A stretch of 64,000 nucleotides of DNA from Sva-07 sp942492715 (GCA_942492715.1 CALOFW010000026.1:62001-126000), one strand, 5' to 3'. Counted from the stretch's first letter, positions 8,316 through 17,726 are shown. Program-made: numbers and translations. Notes: generated from the sequence alone by a model not told the origin.

Positions 8316-9488
8316 ATGCGCGAAGCAGTATTCGTGTCCTACGCCCGCACCGGCCTCGCCAAGGCAGGACGTGGCGGCTTCAACGTCACGCCCGCCATGT
8401 CGATGGCGGCCCACGCGATCAGCAACGCCGTCGAGCGGTCCGGGGTCGAGCCCGAGGCGGTCGAGGACGTTGCGCTGGGCAACGGAGCCCACGGCGCCGG
8501 CAACCTGGGCCGTCTCGCAGGGCTGTTGGCGGGCCTGCCGGTCACCACCGGCGGCAACACGATCCAACGCCACTGCTCGTCGGGTCTCAACTCGATCGCA
8601 GTCGCAGCCAACTACATCAAGGTCGACGGCGCCGACTGCGTGGTCGCCGGCGGCGTCGAGTCGATCTCGATCCCGAGCCCGGGCATGGGTGGCTCGGTCA
8701 ACATGGATCCCAAGCTCACCGAGATGTACCCAGCGATCTACATGGCGATGATCGAGACCGCCGACATCGTCGCGCAGCGCTACAACGTGTCACGCGAGTA
8801 CCAGGACGAGTACTCCTACACGTCGCAGATGCGGATGGCCGCCGCCCAGGAGAACGGGCTCTTCGAGGACGAGATCGTTCCGATGGCGACCACGATGAAG
8901 CTCGTCGACCGCGAGACCAAGGAGGAGTCGATGGTCGAGTACACCGTCACCGGCGACGAGTGCAACCGACCGTCGACCACCCTCGAAGGCCTCTCGCAAC
9001 TCCAGCCGGTGCGCGGCGAGGGCAACTTCGTCACGGCGGGCAACGCCAGCCAGTTGTCCGACGGCGCCGCCGCGGTGGTGCTGATGTCCGACGAGGAGGC
9101 GTCGCGCCGTGACATCGAGCCGCTCGGCGCGTTCAAGGGTTGGGCAGTCGCAGGATGCGAACCCGACGAGATGGGCATCGGCCCGATCTACGCCGTACCG
9201 AAGCTGCTGAAGCGCCACGGCCTCACCGTCGACGACATCGACCTGTGGGAGCTCAACGAGGCGTTCGCCAGCCAGTGCCTGTATTCGCGCGACACGCTCG
9301 GCATCGACCCCGAGAAGTACAACGTCAACGGCGGCTCGATCGCGATCGGCCACCCCTTCGGGATGACCGGCACGCGCTGTGCCGGGCACATCCTGCTCGA
9401 GGGCAAGCGTCGGGGCGCCAAGTGGGGCGTCGTCACGATGTGCATCGGCGGCGGACAGGGCGCCGCCGGTCTCATCGAGATCTACTGA
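8316..9488 (+). CDS. Thiolase (acetyl-CoA acyltransferase)
   Basis: ATG 8316 follows AAGGAG at seven bases. At 390 residues it has normal thiolase length. The nucleophile is Cys87 in QRHCSSGLNSI; the catalytic His346 is in GSIAIGHPFGMTG, and the second catalytic Cys376 is in MCIGGGQGAAG near the end. The ELNEAFAS motif is also present. Thiolases cleave 3-ketoacyl-CoA or condense two acyl-CoA units. No other beta-oxidation gene is adjacent, so direction and chain length are not set by context. A strong hairpin follows the gene. Confidence 0.93.
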   Translation: MREAVFVSYARTGLAKAGRGGFNVTPAMSMAAHAISNAVERSGVEPEAVEDVALGNGAHGAGNLGRLAGLLAGLPVTTGGNTIQRHCSSGLNSIAVAANYIKVDGADCVVAGGVESISIPSPGMGGSVNMDPKLTEMYPAIYMAMIETADIVAQRYNVSREYQDEYSYTSQMRMAAAQENGLFEDEIVPMATTMKLVDRETKEESMVEYTVTGDECNRPSTTLEGLSQLQPVRGEGNFVTAGNASQLSDGAAAVVLMSDEEASRRDIEPLGAFKGWAVAGCEPDEMGIGPIYAVPKLLKRHGLTVDDIDLWELNEAFASQCLYSRDTLGIDPEKYNVNGGSIAIGHPFGMTGTRCAGHILLEGKRRGAKWGVVTMCIGGGQGAAGLIEIY

Positions 9489-9501
9489 CTCGTTTCGCAT
9501 C

Positions 9502-9530
9502 GGCGGGATCGTGCCTCGTACGATCCCGCC
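9502..9530. terminator. Bidirectional terminator hairpin
   Basis: Perfect 11-bp inverted repeat (GGCGGGATCGT / ACGATCCCGCC) with a seven-base loop, between the convergent thiolase and DUF1622 genes. No U-tract is obvious. Confidence 0.6.
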
Positions 9531-9540
9531 ACGCTCCCCG

Positions 9541-9924
9541 TCACGACTCCTCGGCGGACTCGACGCCGCGCTCGCGCGACATGGCATCGCTGCGGAGGCG
9601 ATGCCACGGGACCACGCCGTCGACCTCGATGTCGAGCGAGATGCTGAGCGCGATCCGTACCGCCACGAGGATGCCGAGCACGGCGACGCTCTCGAGGCTC
9701 GGGTCGACCGTGATCGTCTTGATGATGTCGGCGGCGACGAGCACTTCGAGACCGAGGATCAGCGGACGCCCGAAGCCGCGGCGGACGTCGACGAAGAAGC
9801 GCTCGAAATGACCGAAGTCCTGCACCCCGCGGACGAGTGCGATCACGCCACCGATCGCGATGATCGCCACACCGACCGCTTCGAAGACCAGGGCGATGTT
9901 CTCCATCGCTCCCTCGAAGGTCAT
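9541..9924 (-). CDS. DUF1622 membrane protein
   Basis: A 127-residue protein with three hydrophobic segments: VFEAVGVAIIAIGGVIALV, PLILGLEVLVAADIIKTI and VAVLGILVAVRIALSISL. The RRGFGRPLILGLEVLVAADIIKT block is the DUF1622 signature. Start could be ATG 9924 (MTFEGAMEN) or ATG 9906 (MENIALVF), the latter having GAGGGAG just before it. Function is unknown; the family consists of small inner-membrane proteins. It lies downstream of the SpoIIAA-like gene on the same strand, 46 bases away. Confidence 0.8.
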   Translation of the reverse strand: MTFEGAMENIALVFEAVGVAIIAIGGVIALVRGVQDFGHFERFFVDVRRGFGRPLILGLEVLVAADIIKTITVDPSLESVAVLGILVAVRIALSISLDIEVDGVVPWHRLRSDAMSRERGVESAEES

Positions 9925-9970
9925 CGCACGACCGAGTCCATGGTGGTGACTGCGTCGAACCCCGAGGGGT

Positions 9971-10336
9971 TCAGGCTGCGATCCAGGTTCTTGCTGCGTC
10001 CAACTCGTCGAGGTGGAACACCCGCACCTCACCGGGGATGAGCCACCCGAACGCCTTGACCGACCGGCGCACCCAGGCTGCATCGGTGACGATGCCCATG
10101 CGCTCGTACGAGTTGAACGTCTTCACTCCCAACTTGGTGTCGTCCCACATCGCTTCGGCGTCGTACCCGGTGAACTCGCTGCCGAGGACGTACAGCAAGC
10201 GAATCTTGCCGTGTCGGGACAGACGGTCCTCGATCGCCGGTTCGAGCACGTCGTCGTAGTCGTCGTCCTCGACCTCACCGATGGCCAGAACCCCGACGAC
10301 GTTGTCGGGGAGGTCGTCGATCAATTTCATCGTCAT
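9971..10336 (-). CDS. SpoIIAA-like (STAS/lyase-fold) protein
   Basis: ATG 10336 is preceded by GGAGG at five bases. The 121-residue product has the order of the SpoIIAA-like family: VVGVLAIGEVEDDDYDDVLEPAIED, then KIRLLYVLGSEFTGYDAEAMWDD, then ERMGIVTDAAWVRRSVKAFGWLIPGEVRVF. The fold is that of sulfate-transporter and anti-anti-sigma domains, but the usual phosphorylated Ser is not evident. The function of the stand-alone family is not established. It is divergent from the SulP transporter, which itself ends in a STAS domain. Confidence 0.8.
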   Translation of the reverse strand: MTMKLIDDLPDNVVGVLAIGEVEDDDYDDVLEPAIEDRLSRHGKIRLLYVLGSEFTGYDAEAMWDDTKLGVKTFNSYERMGIVTDAAWVRRSVKAFGWLIPGEVRVFHLDELDAARTWIAA

Positions 10337-10464
10337 GAGCGCCTCCGGGACGAAACGTACCATCGGACGCCAGCGTTCCCCGCCACGGCCCGTTCACCCC
10401 ATTTGGTTGACGGATCCACGGATCGGTTTGGCGTATGTTCACGTTCTCGCCACGGAGAGGACAG

Positions 10465-12192
10465 ATGGGCACGACAACGACCACCAAGTCAGCGCACCGA
10501 TTTCCGGTGATGCAGGGGATCCTCCCGTGGAACCGCAGCGGGGTACCGACCGACATCATCGCCGGTGTGACGCTCGCCGCGCTCGCAATCCCCGAGGTCA
10601 TGGGCTACACGTCGATCGCCGGCATGCCGGTGATCACCGGGCTCTACACGATCGTGATCCCGCTGCTGCTGTTCGCGCTGCTCGGCTCGTCCCGGCACCT
10701 CGTCGTCGGCGCCGACTCGGCGACGGCCGCCGTCCTGGCTGCCGGTCTGGCCGGCCTCGCCACGGCACAGTCGGATCAGTACGTCGCACTCGCCGGCATG
10801 GTGGCGCTGATGGCGGCGGGGCTGCTGATCATCGCCCGCCTGATCGGCCTCGGGTTCCTGGCCGACTTCATGTCGCGAACGGTGCTGATCGGCTTCCTGA
10901 CCGGTGTCGGCATCCAGGTGGCGTTCGGTCAGGTCGGTGGCATGCTCGGCATCCCGACCGGCAGCGGTGTCACGATCGGCAGCCACACGTTCGACAACAC
11001 GCTCACCAAGTTCTGGAGCACACTCGAGAACATCGCCGACATCAGCTGGGCGACCGTGGCGGTTTCGGTGGGCGTCCTCGTGGTGATCCTCGGCGGCAAG
11101 GCGATCTCACCGAAGATCCCCGGGGCGCTCATCGCGGTGATCGGATCGATGCTCATCAGTTGGCAACTCGACCTGGCCGACGACGGGGTGTCCACGCTGG
11201 GACCGGTGCCCGGCGGCCTCCCGAGCATCAGCTTCCCGTCGGTGCCATGGAGCGACGTACCCGCCTTGATGGGAACGGCGATCTCGATCTTCGTGCTGAT
11301 CCTCGCCCAGAGCGCCGCGACGTCGAGGGCCTACGCCGCCAAGTACAGCGACAAGTTCGACGAGAACGTCGACCTGGTCGGCCTCGGCGCCGCGAACCTG
11401 GGCGCAGCCTTCACGGGGACCTTCGTGGTCAACGGCAGCCCGACGAAGACCCAGATGGTCGACGGTGCGGGCGGCAAGAGCCAGCTCGCGTCGATCACGA
11501 CCGTTGCGATCGTGGCGATCGTGCTGCTGTGGCTCACCGCGCCGCTGCAGTACATGCCGAACGCTGTGCTCTCCACGGTCGTGTTCCTGATCGGCATCGA
11601 GCTGGTCGACATCGCCGGGATGAAGCGCATCTGGAAGTTCCGTCGCGACGAGTTCGTCGTCGCCGCGATCACGGCCGCCACCGTCGTTCTCGTCGGAGTG
11701 CTCCAGGGGATCATCATCGCGATCGTGCTGTCGATCATCGATCACCTCCGCCGCTCGTACCGGCCGCCGACCGCAGTGCTGACCTCGCCGACCGGTGACG
11801 AGAGCGGCCACTGGCGAGCCGGCGAGGTGAGCCCCGACGCACGAACCCAGCCTGGCCTGGTGGTGTACCGGTTCTCCGCACCGCTGTACTACGCGAACGC
11901 CGAGCACTTCACCGAGGAGCTGCTGGCGTTCGGCACGTCTGACCAGCCACCCGAGTGGGTGTGCATCTACGCGGCCGCCATCCCCGACATCGACATGTCC
12001 GGCGCGGAGTCGCTCAGGTCGATCGTCACGAACCTCTCCGCGAACGGCGTCACGCTCGCGTTCGCCGAGATCATGCCCGAGGTGCAGGCGGAACTCGACC
12101 GGTACGAACTCACCGACCTGATCGGCCCGGAGCACATCTTCGCGACCGTCGGCGAGGCCGAGGAGGCGTTCCGGGCACGGAGCACCGTCTGA
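10465..12192 (+). CDS. SulP-family anion transporter with C-terminal STAS domain
   Basis: I chose ATG 10465 (MGTTTTTK) because GGAGAGG precedes it; ATG 10435 is an alternative. The 575-residue product opens with LPWNRSGVPTDIIAGVTLAALAIPEVMGYTSIAG, the SulP signature region. It has 10-12 hydrophobic segments, and from about residue 450 a STAS domain (LVVYRFSAPLYYANAEHF, PDIDMSGAESLRSIV). SulP proteins move sulfate, bicarbonate or other anions; the substrate cannot be told. It may be co-regulated with the divergent SpoIIAA-like gene. Confidence 0.9.
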   Translation: MGTTTTTKSAHRFPVMQGILPWNRSGVPTDIIAGVTLAALAIPEVMGYTSIAGMPVITGLYTIVIPLLLFALLGSSRHLVVGADSATAAVLAAGLAGLATAQSDQYVALAGMVALMAAGLLIIARLIGLGFLADFMSRTVLIGFLTGVGIQVAFGQVGGMLGIPTGSGVTIGSHTFDNTLTKFWSTLENIADISWATVAVSVGVLVVILGGKAISPKIPGALIAVIGSMLISWQLDLADDGVSTLGPVPGGLPSISFPSVPWSDVPALMGTAISIFVLILAQSAATSRAYAAKYSDKFDENVDLVGLGAANLGAAFTGTFVVNGSPTKTQMVDGAGGKSQLASITTVAIVAIVLLWLTAPLQYMPNAVLSTVVFLIGIELVDIAGMKRIWKFRRDEFVVAAITAATVVLVGVLQGIIIAIVLSIIDHLRRSYRPPTAVLTSPTGDESGHWRAGEVSPDARTQPGLVVYRFSAPLYYANAEHFTEELLAFGTSDQPPEWVCIYAAAIPDIDMSGAESLRSIVTNLSANGVTLAFAEIMPEVQAELDRYELTDLIGPEHIFATVGEAEEAFRARSTV

Positions 12193-12202
12193 ACTCCAGC
12201 GC

Positions 12203-13660
12203 TCAGAGGTCCCGCTGCACCGTGATGCGGCCGCTGGTCTCGGCCGCGAGCAGTGCGGCGTAGTCGAGGTCGTTCTGCTCGGCATACAGCTCCGAGAACT
12301 CGGCGATCGCCCTGTCGAAGGTGTCGCTCGTGCCGAGGTATGCCGAGATCGCCATGCGGTCACCCGAGCGCGCGTGTGCTCGTGCGAGCGCTCGCCCGCA
12401 GAGCCGGCCGTACAGCTCCAGACGCTTCTCATCCATCGTCTCCACCATCGCCGATCCCTTCCAGTCACGGAGCTGGCGGAAGTAGTAGTCCCGCTTGGCA
12501 CCGTCGATGCCGACCGCTGAACTCCATCCGAGGAAGATGTCGCTCGACGCCTGCATGAGATGCTGGCCGTCCACGACCCGTTGGCCGTTGGACACTCGCG
12601 GCTTCGGTCCGGCGAACGACGACAGGACCGAAGCCTGTGCCTCCTTCGCCTGGAGGAACAGCGGGTCGTTGCCGTCGCGACCGAGCAGCAGAATGATCCA
12701 CGCCCGGGTGCCCACGCTGCCGACACCGACGACCTTGCGGGCGAGATCGATGATCCGGAACTGCTCCAACAGGCTCCGACGGTCGCTCTGGAGGGTCTCG
12801 CGGTACCGAACGAACATCTCGTGGATCTCCGTTCGGATCCGCTCGTGGTCCACCGTGTCGAAGAGCTCGGCGACCGGCTGGATCAGCGGTGGATCGCTGA
12901 TGATGCGGGGCTCACCATCGACGAGTCGGGTCAGCTTGTTGTAGGCCTGGTGGCTGTCGCGGGTGCGGGCCTTGGCGATGTTGGCCTCCGCCCGCTTCAA
13001 CACCTTCGCCTTGACGTCCTTGCCTGCCGTGGCGAGCCAGGCGTCGACGTCGAGCACCGTGTACCAGACGTCGAGGTTGTGCATCCCGGCGAACTTCGCC
13101 ATCGACGTGCGGTACCCGTTGGCGACAGCGAGGAGCGACCGACGACGTTCCTTCTCGTTGAACCCGTTGTCGCGGCCGGCGATGGCGAAACTCGCCGCCA
13201 GGCGCTTGACATCCCATTCGAACGGGCCGGGTGCCGTCTCGTCGAAATCGTTGATGTCGAACACCAGCCGCCGCTCGGGCGAACCGAACACCCCGAAGTT
13301 CATGAGGTGCGCATCGCCGCACAGCTGGACGTTCAGCCCCGAACGAGGGGTGCCGGCGAGATCGGACGCCATGATCAGCGCCGCGCCGCGGTAGAAGGTG
13401 AACGGTGACACGAGCATCCGGCCATAGCGGATCGGCACCAGATCGGGAACACGCGAAGCCGCCTGTCCCTCGAGGAGCGCGACCGGATCCGGTCGTGCGG
13501 GACCGGCGGCGTACTCAGCATGGCTCGCCCGGGGGACCTCCCGCCGGGCGGACTTGCCTCGCGCTACGCGCTCGGCCACGGTCGGATGAGGCACCACCCT
13601 GCGTGTCGGGGGCGATGCACTGCCCGCCGCGTTCTGAGGAGCTGTGGTCGAAACGGTCAC
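12203..13660 (-). CDS. DUF2252 family protein (kinase-like fold)
   Basis: The 485-residue protein matches DUF2252 along its length: RYGRMLVSPFTFYRGAA, LNVQLCGDAHLMNFGVFGSPERRLVFDINDFDETAPGPFEWDVKRLAAS, and a C-terminal RLCGRALARAHARSGD. The GDAHLMNFG and FDINDFD motifs resemble the catalytic loop and metal-binding segments of aminoglycoside phosphotransferase-like kinases. The substrate is unknown. It lies 33 bases after the CmcJ-like gene on the same strand, so the two are probably co-transcribed. It converges with the SulP gene, with a ten-base gap. Confidence 0.85.
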   Translation of the reverse strand: MTVSTTAPQNAAGSASPPTRRVVPHPTVAERVARGKSARREVPRASHAEYAAGPARPDPVALLEGQAASRVPDLVPIRYGRMLVSPFTFYRGAALIMASDLAGTPRSGLNVQLCGDAHLMNFGVFGSPERRLVFDINDFDETAPGPFEWDVKRLAASFAIAGRDNGFNEKERRRSLLAVANGYRTSMAKFAGMHNLDVWYTVLDVDAWLATAGKDVKAKVLKRAEANIAKARTRDSHQAYNKLTRLVDGEPRIISDPPLIQPVAELFDTVDHERIRTEIHEMFVRYRETLQSDRRSLLEQFRIIDLARKVVGVGSVGTRAWIILLLGRDGNDPLFLQAKEAQASVLSSFAGPKPRVSNGQRVVDGQHLMQASSDIFLGWSSAVGIDGAKRDYYFRQLRDWKGSAMVETMDEKRLELYGRLCGRALARAHARSGDRMAISAYLGTSDTFDRAIAEFSELYAEQNDLDYAALLAAETSGRITVQRDL

Positions 13661-13693
13661 GTGGACATCACGAACCGGATCGTAGACCTCCGA

Positions 13694-14509
13694 TCAGCGC
13701 CAGATACAGAGCGCTCGGGCCTCGATACTCGAGCGTCGATGTGCTGGATCGTCGGGAACGTGCGGATCCCGGAACGCCGAGTGCGGGGTCCAGAACGCTC
13801 GGCCCTCGTCGGCGAGTTCGCTGTCGTAGGTCCGCAGGACGATCACCTCGTCCGCCGTCATCCGGGGGAACGTGAACCAGCGGTCGGCCGACTCCGGTGG
13901 CCGTACGGCAAAGATCTCGAAATCGAGCCGCAGTCCGGCATAGTAGGGCAGCATCTGCCGGACGAGCCGGTCCTGTGCGACACTCTCCGCGTCGCACACC
14001 GCCAGGGGGACGTCGGCATCGACCGGGCCGATGTTGCGCCACCACTGCAGCACCATCAGCCGGGAGGCGGTGACGACATCGTCGTGGTCGAGACCGTGAT
14101 CCGCCAACAGAGGATCGAGGAACGAACGGTACGGCCGCCCGGGTTCGGTGACCATCGGTCCGTAGTCGTCGGTGAAATCGGAATGGACGAACTCGATCGG
14201 TGCGTGGTCGGGTTCGGCGCGGGCCGCCTCCAGGCTTCGAGCGATCAGCGGAAACGACACCGCCATGTCGCACCCCGTGAAGTCGACGGCGAAGCGCTCC
14301 AACTCGGGACGGTAGACCCGATCGAGTTCACGTCGATCGGTCCAATCGGTGACCTCGGAGCGATGCTCGACGAGTACGAAACCGCTGCGCTCGAAGTCGA
14401 CTGGCGAGTCGGGGTGCCGTCCGTCGACCACCATCGATGGCACGGCGACGCCGGTCACTCCATCGTGATAGTGGAACGTCGTCTCGCAGTACACCGGCGA
14501 TGCCATGAC
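13694..14509 (-). CDS. CmcJ/NvfI-like oxygenase family protein
   Basis: I chose ATG 14509 (MASPVYCETTF). About 271 residues. Blocks resembling CmcJ/NvfI-type oxidoreductases are IEFVHSDFTDDYGP (the His and Asp could be iron ligands), VLQWWRNIGPVDADVPLAVCDAESV, and ADEVIVLRTYDSE followed by TPHSAFRDP. These enzymes are related to 2-oxoglutarate-dependent dioxygenases that tailor natural products in fungi and actinomycetes. No biosynthetic cluster is visible, so the substrate is unknown. The family call is from memory of the motif order and is moderate. Confidence 0.6.
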   Translation of the reverse strand, partial: VMASPVYCETTFHYHDGVTGVAVPSMVVDGRHPDSPVDFERSGFVLVEHRSEVTDWTDRRELDRVYRPELERFAVDFTGCDMAVSFPLIARSLEAARAEPDHAPIEFVHSDFTDDYGPMVTEPGRPYRSFLDPLLADHGLDHDDVVTASRLMVLQWWRNIGPVDADVPLAVCDAESVAQDRLVRQMLPYYAGLRLDFEIFAVRPPESADRWFTFPRMTADEVIVLRTYDSELADEGRAFWTPHSAFRDPHVPDDPAHRRSSIEARALCIWR

Positions 14510-14565
14510 CGAGAACCTACGCGTCGGCGCCCGCCCGGCGGCACCCCTGCTGGCACACTGGGGGC

Positions 14566-15177
14566 ATGACAACGCGCGACGACGAGACGGGCGGCGGGTC
14601 CCGACCGGTCTTCGAACCTCCGGACCCGTCGCTGCGCGCTGGCATCGAGCCCGAGGCGCGGGTGGTGTCCGATCCCGGCGCCCCGGTGATCATCGGCGTC
14701 TCGTTCGACCGTCTCGTCATGGCCCAGCAGTTCCTCCTCGCCATGGGTGGCCTGCGCGACAGCGGAGCGCTCGAGATGAAGGACGCCGTCGTCGTCACCA
14801 AGGACACCAACGGTTCCGTGAAGGTGGTGGAGACGATGGATCCCACACCCGGCCGGGCCGCACTCACCGGTGCGATGTGGACCGGCTTGCTCGGGCTCCT
14901 GGTCGGCGGTCCGGTCGGCTGGGTCGCCGGACTCGGCATCGGCGCGGCAACCGGCGCCGTCACTGCGAAGATCGTCGATCTCGGGATCCCCGACGAATGG
15001 GTTGCCTGGTTCCGTGACGCGGTCGAGCCGGGCACGTCGACCGTCGTGATCCTGGCCGAGCACGTGCACGTCACCGCCCTCGCCGACGAGGCACGGCGAT
15101 TCGCCGGCGCGGAGCTGCTCTACACTTCGATGCCCGACCGCGCATTCGAACAACTGGCCGCGGCGTTCGAGCCCTGA
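14566..15177 (+). CDS. DUF1269-like glycine-zipper protein
   Basis: A 203-residue protein whose middle is a Gly/Ala-rich hydrophobic hairpin (ALTGAMWTGLLGLLVGGPVGWVAGLGIGAATGAV). It is flanked by ALEMKDAVVVTKDTNGSVKVVE and a C-terminal WVAWFRDAVEPGTSTVVILAEHV. This is the layout of DUF1269-type membrane-associated stress proteins. The EPGTSTVVILAE block also recalls the EPGTTAGVLVWE block of the DUF6325 proteins at 1162 and 4170, so these families may be distant relatives (inference). Function is unknown. The gene is divergent from the CmcJ-like gene. Confidence 0.7.
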   Translation: MTTRDDETGGGSRPVFEPPDPSLRAGIEPEARVVSDPGAPVIIGVSFDRLVMAQQFLLAMGGLRDSGALEMKDAVVVTKDTNGSVKVVETMDPTPGRAALTGAMWTGLLGLLVGGPVGWVAGLGIGAATGAVTAKIVDLGIPDEWVAWFRDAVEPGTSTVVILAEHVHVTALADEARRFAGAELLYTSMPDRAFEQLAAAFEP

Positions 15178-15198
15178 GCTCCCGGTAGCTTCGACACG

Positions 15199-16074
15199 GT
15201 GCGCAGACTGCTCGCCCTGCCCCTCCTCGCGCTGCTCGCTGCCTGCGGATCAGATGCGGCGGGCTCGACCGGCGGCTCGAACGCGGTCGCGACGTCTGCG
15301 CCACGGGAATCGGCCCCCGCATCGTCCACACAGCCGACACCGGCTCCAACTGTCCCGTCGACCACGGACCCCGGGCTGGTCGGCGAGGAGCTTCTGGGAC
15401 GCTGGGCGCACTACGACGTCGTGGCCTACGAGGACGGCCTACTCAAGACGTTGATCATCAGCTACGGGTTCAACGACTTCACCGAGGTCGACGGTCAGAT
15501 CGTCGACCAGGCATCGTTCTGTTTCTCGGAACAGCGAACCGACCAGCCGATCGAGACGTCGCTGTCCGATGCCGCGACCCAGGCGATCCGGCCGCCGAGC
15601 ACACCCGTCGAGGTCGACGAGGTCGACGGCGTACTGCGAGTCCGACGTGCGGCGACACCCACCCCGGTGGGCATCCGCCTGGATGACCCTGCCAACGAAT
15701 CGCTGCCCACCGATCCGGCCGATCCCCGCATCGTCGACGACGACGGCGACGGCAAGCCGGGAATCACGGTCACGATCCGGGTGACCGACGAACTCACCGG
15801 CGAGCTGTACATCGCCCGTCGGGAGATCTTCGCCTACGAGGCCCTGCTCACCGAGCCGAACGTGTTGACCGGCACGGTCACCGACGACTCCGAGCAGTTG
15901 GTGATCGGCGCCAGCGATCCGATCTTTGCGACGTCCGACGCGAACTGGCTGCAGTACCCCGACCTCGCCAAGAGCCCCATGATCCTGAAGCGGGTCGACG
16001 CCGACTGGGACTGCGACCGGCTGGCAGCGGAGCGCGACGCCCTGTTCCCGCCCACGCCTGACGTCGATTGGTGA
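15199..16074 (+). CDS. Secreted lipoprotein, unknown function
   Basis: GTG start, 21 bases after the previous stop. The N terminus MRRLLALPLLALLAAC is a lipoprotein signal with lipobox LLAAC, so Cys16 would be lipidated. A Ser/Thr/Pro-rich linker (about 20-55) leads to a domain of about 235 residues. That domain contains DDDGDGKPGITVTIRV, a calcium-binding-like Asp loop. No family recognised. Its stop overlaps the GTG of the amine oxidase (GTGA), so the two genes are coupled. Confidence 0.75.
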   Translation: MRRLLALPLLALLAACGSDAAGSTGGSNAVATSAPRESAPASSTQPTPAPTVPSTTDPGLVGEELLGRWAHYDVVAYEDGLLKTLIISYGFNDFTEVDGQIVDQASFCFSEQRTDQPIETSLSDAATQAIRPPSTPVEVDEVDGVLRVRRAATPTPVGIRLDDPANESLPTDPADPRIVDDDGDGKPGITVTIRVTDELTGELYIARREIFAYEALLTEPNVLTGTVTDDSEQLVIGASDPIFATSDANWLQYPDLAKSPMILKRVDADWDCDRLAAERDALFPPTPDVDW

Positions 16075-17126
16075 GCTCGGCGGCAACCACGTGCGACGTC
16101 GCGATCGTCGGCGCCGGTATCAGCGGGCTGTACGCGGCATGGGAACTGGAGCGCAACGGCCTCGATGTCCGTGTTCTCGAGGCACGCGATCGTGTCGGAG
16201 GTCGTCTGCTGTCGTCGGCACCCGATGGTGCACATCCACTCGACCTCGGGGCCACGTGGTTCTGGCCGCACGAACGCCGAGTGCGGCACCTCGTCGGTGA
16301 GCTCGGCGTCGAGTACTTCTCCGAGAGTCCCGTCGGCGACGCGATGTACCAGGTCCCGGCGGGCGTACAGCGCCTCGACGGGAACCCGCTCGACACCCCG
16401 AGCTTCCGCTTCAGCGTGGGAGCCGACTCGCTCGCCCGAACGACCGCCGACCAGCTGCACTTCGGCACGGTGAGCCTCGGCGCGCCGGTGTCGGAGGTCG
16501 CAACCGCCGCTGGTGGTGTAACCGTTCACACCACCGAGCAGACCGTCGATGCAGCGCACGTCGTCATCGCCGTCCCGCCCGCACTGGCGATCGACTCGAT
16601 CCGGTTCGAACCGGGTCTGCCGGACCGACTCGCTCGCGTTGCGGCGGCGACCCCGGTGTGGATGGGTGCGATCACGAAGGTGGTCGTTCGCTACCGCACG
16701 CGATTCTGGCGTGAACGCGGGCTCGCCGGATCGGCGATCAGCCACGCGGGTCCGATGCGCGAACTGCACGACATCAGCGGGCCGAGCGGTGTGCCGCCCG
16801 CCCTGTTCGGATTCGTTCCCAACGGGTCCGCCACGGTCACCGTCGAGGAGATCGTGAACCAGTTGGTCGCGATCTTCGGTCCCGAGGCTGCGGCGCCGAC
16901 CGATGTGACCATCCAGGACTGGCGTACCGAGCGGTGGACGTCGCCGCCCGACGTGGCCCGCCTGGACGACTACCGGACCTACGGCCACGAGGTGTACGCC
17001 GAGCCGGCGTGGGACGGCCGCCTGCACTGGTGCTCGACCGAGACGGCGAACGACGCGCCCGGCCACATCGAGGGTGCCCTCGCCGCAGCCGAACGCGCGG
17101 TCGAGCGGATTCTGCGGCTCCGTTGA
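16071..17126 (+). CDS. FAD-dependent amine oxidase (flavin monoamine oxidase type)
   Basis: I chose GTG 16071 because it overlaps the previous stop by four bases; TTG 16068 is possible. The 351-residue product begins with the dinucleotide-binding motif AIVGAGISGLYAAWELE and VLEARDRVGGRLLS, the signature of FAD amine oxidases and desaturases. It ends with the second FAD contact (GRLHWCSTETANDAPGHIEGALAAAERA). It is shorter than typical monoamine oxidases (about 450), so it may be a reduced or divergent member. No signal peptide is present, so it acts in the cytoplasm. The substrate is unknown. Confidence 0.85.
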   Translation: MSSAATTCDVAIVGAGISGLYAAWELERNGLDVRVLEARDRVGGRLLSSAPDGAHPLDLGATWFWPHERRVRHLVGELGVEYFSESPVGDAMYQVPAGVQRLDGNPLDTPSFRFSVGADSLARTTADQLHFGTVSLGAPVSEVATAAGGVTVHTTEQTVDAAHVVIAVPPALAIDSIRFEPGLPDRLARVAAATPVWMGAITKVVVRYRTRFWRERGLAGSAISHAGPMRELHDISGPSGVPPALFGFVPNGSATVTVEEIVNQLVAIFGPEAAAPTDVTIQDWRTERWTSPPDVARLDDYRTYGHEVYAEPAWDGRLHWCSTETANDAPGHIEGALAAAERAVERILRLR

Positions 17127-17165
17127 GCCGCGGCCGGTTCGGACGAACCCGCCGTTGCGCGTCGC

Positions 17166-17726
17166 CTACTTCGAGAGGCTGCGAAGCTGGAAGGCCGACA
17201 CGCAGAGGAACAGTCCGAAGACGATCAGGTAGAGGCCGGCGATCCAGGCGATGACCGTCACGGTGGGAGCAGGCCAGGACACGACGATCACACCTGCAGC
17301 GATCGAGAGCAATCCGCCGAACACGCCGAGCCACCGGTGTTCGCTGCTGCTGTCGGCGATCGATCCGATGAACTCGATGATGCCGCCGATGATCCACACG
17401 ACGCCGAGGAGGACGGCGAGCACGGCCACGGTCTGGAACGGGTGACGGAGCACGACGATGCCGACGATGATCCCGAACACCCCCATGAAGCCTGTCCAAC
17501 CGGGTGAGACCGTGTCGTGGGCGAACGCCGTGATCAGTCGGTAGACGCCGTAGACGAGGATCTGCAGGCCGATCAGCACCGAGATCACCGTCAGGGTCTC
17601 CTGCGGCCAGGAGATCACCACGATGCCGAGCCCGATCGTGATCAGACCCATCAGGAACACCGCCGGCCATTCGCGGGCGAGTTGCAGCCCCTCCAGCCCG
17701 GTGCCGGATTCCATTGTGTTGCTCAT
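17166..17726 (-). CDS. HdeD-like (DUF308) membrane protein
   Basis: ATG 17726 follows GAAGGGG at eight bases. The 186-residue product has six hydrophobic segments in three pairs, such as FLMGLITIGLGIVVISWP, TLTVISVLIGLQILVYGVYRLI and GLLSIAAGVIVVSWP. The ISWPQETL and VSWPAPT repeats are typical of DUF308/HdeD proteins. HdeD is linked to acid stress in enterobacteria; in Actinobacteria the role is unproven. It converges with the amine oxidase gene. Confidence 0.85.
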   Translation of the reverse strand: MSNTMESGTGLEGLQLAREWPAVFLMGLITIGLGIVVISWPQETLTVISVLIGLQILVYGVYRLITAFAHDTVSPGWTGFMGVFGIIVGIVVLRHPFQTVAVLAVLLGVVWIIGGIIEFIGSIADSSSEHRWLGVFGGLLSIAAGVIVVSWPAPTVTVIAWIAGLYLIVFGLFLCVSAFQLRSLSK

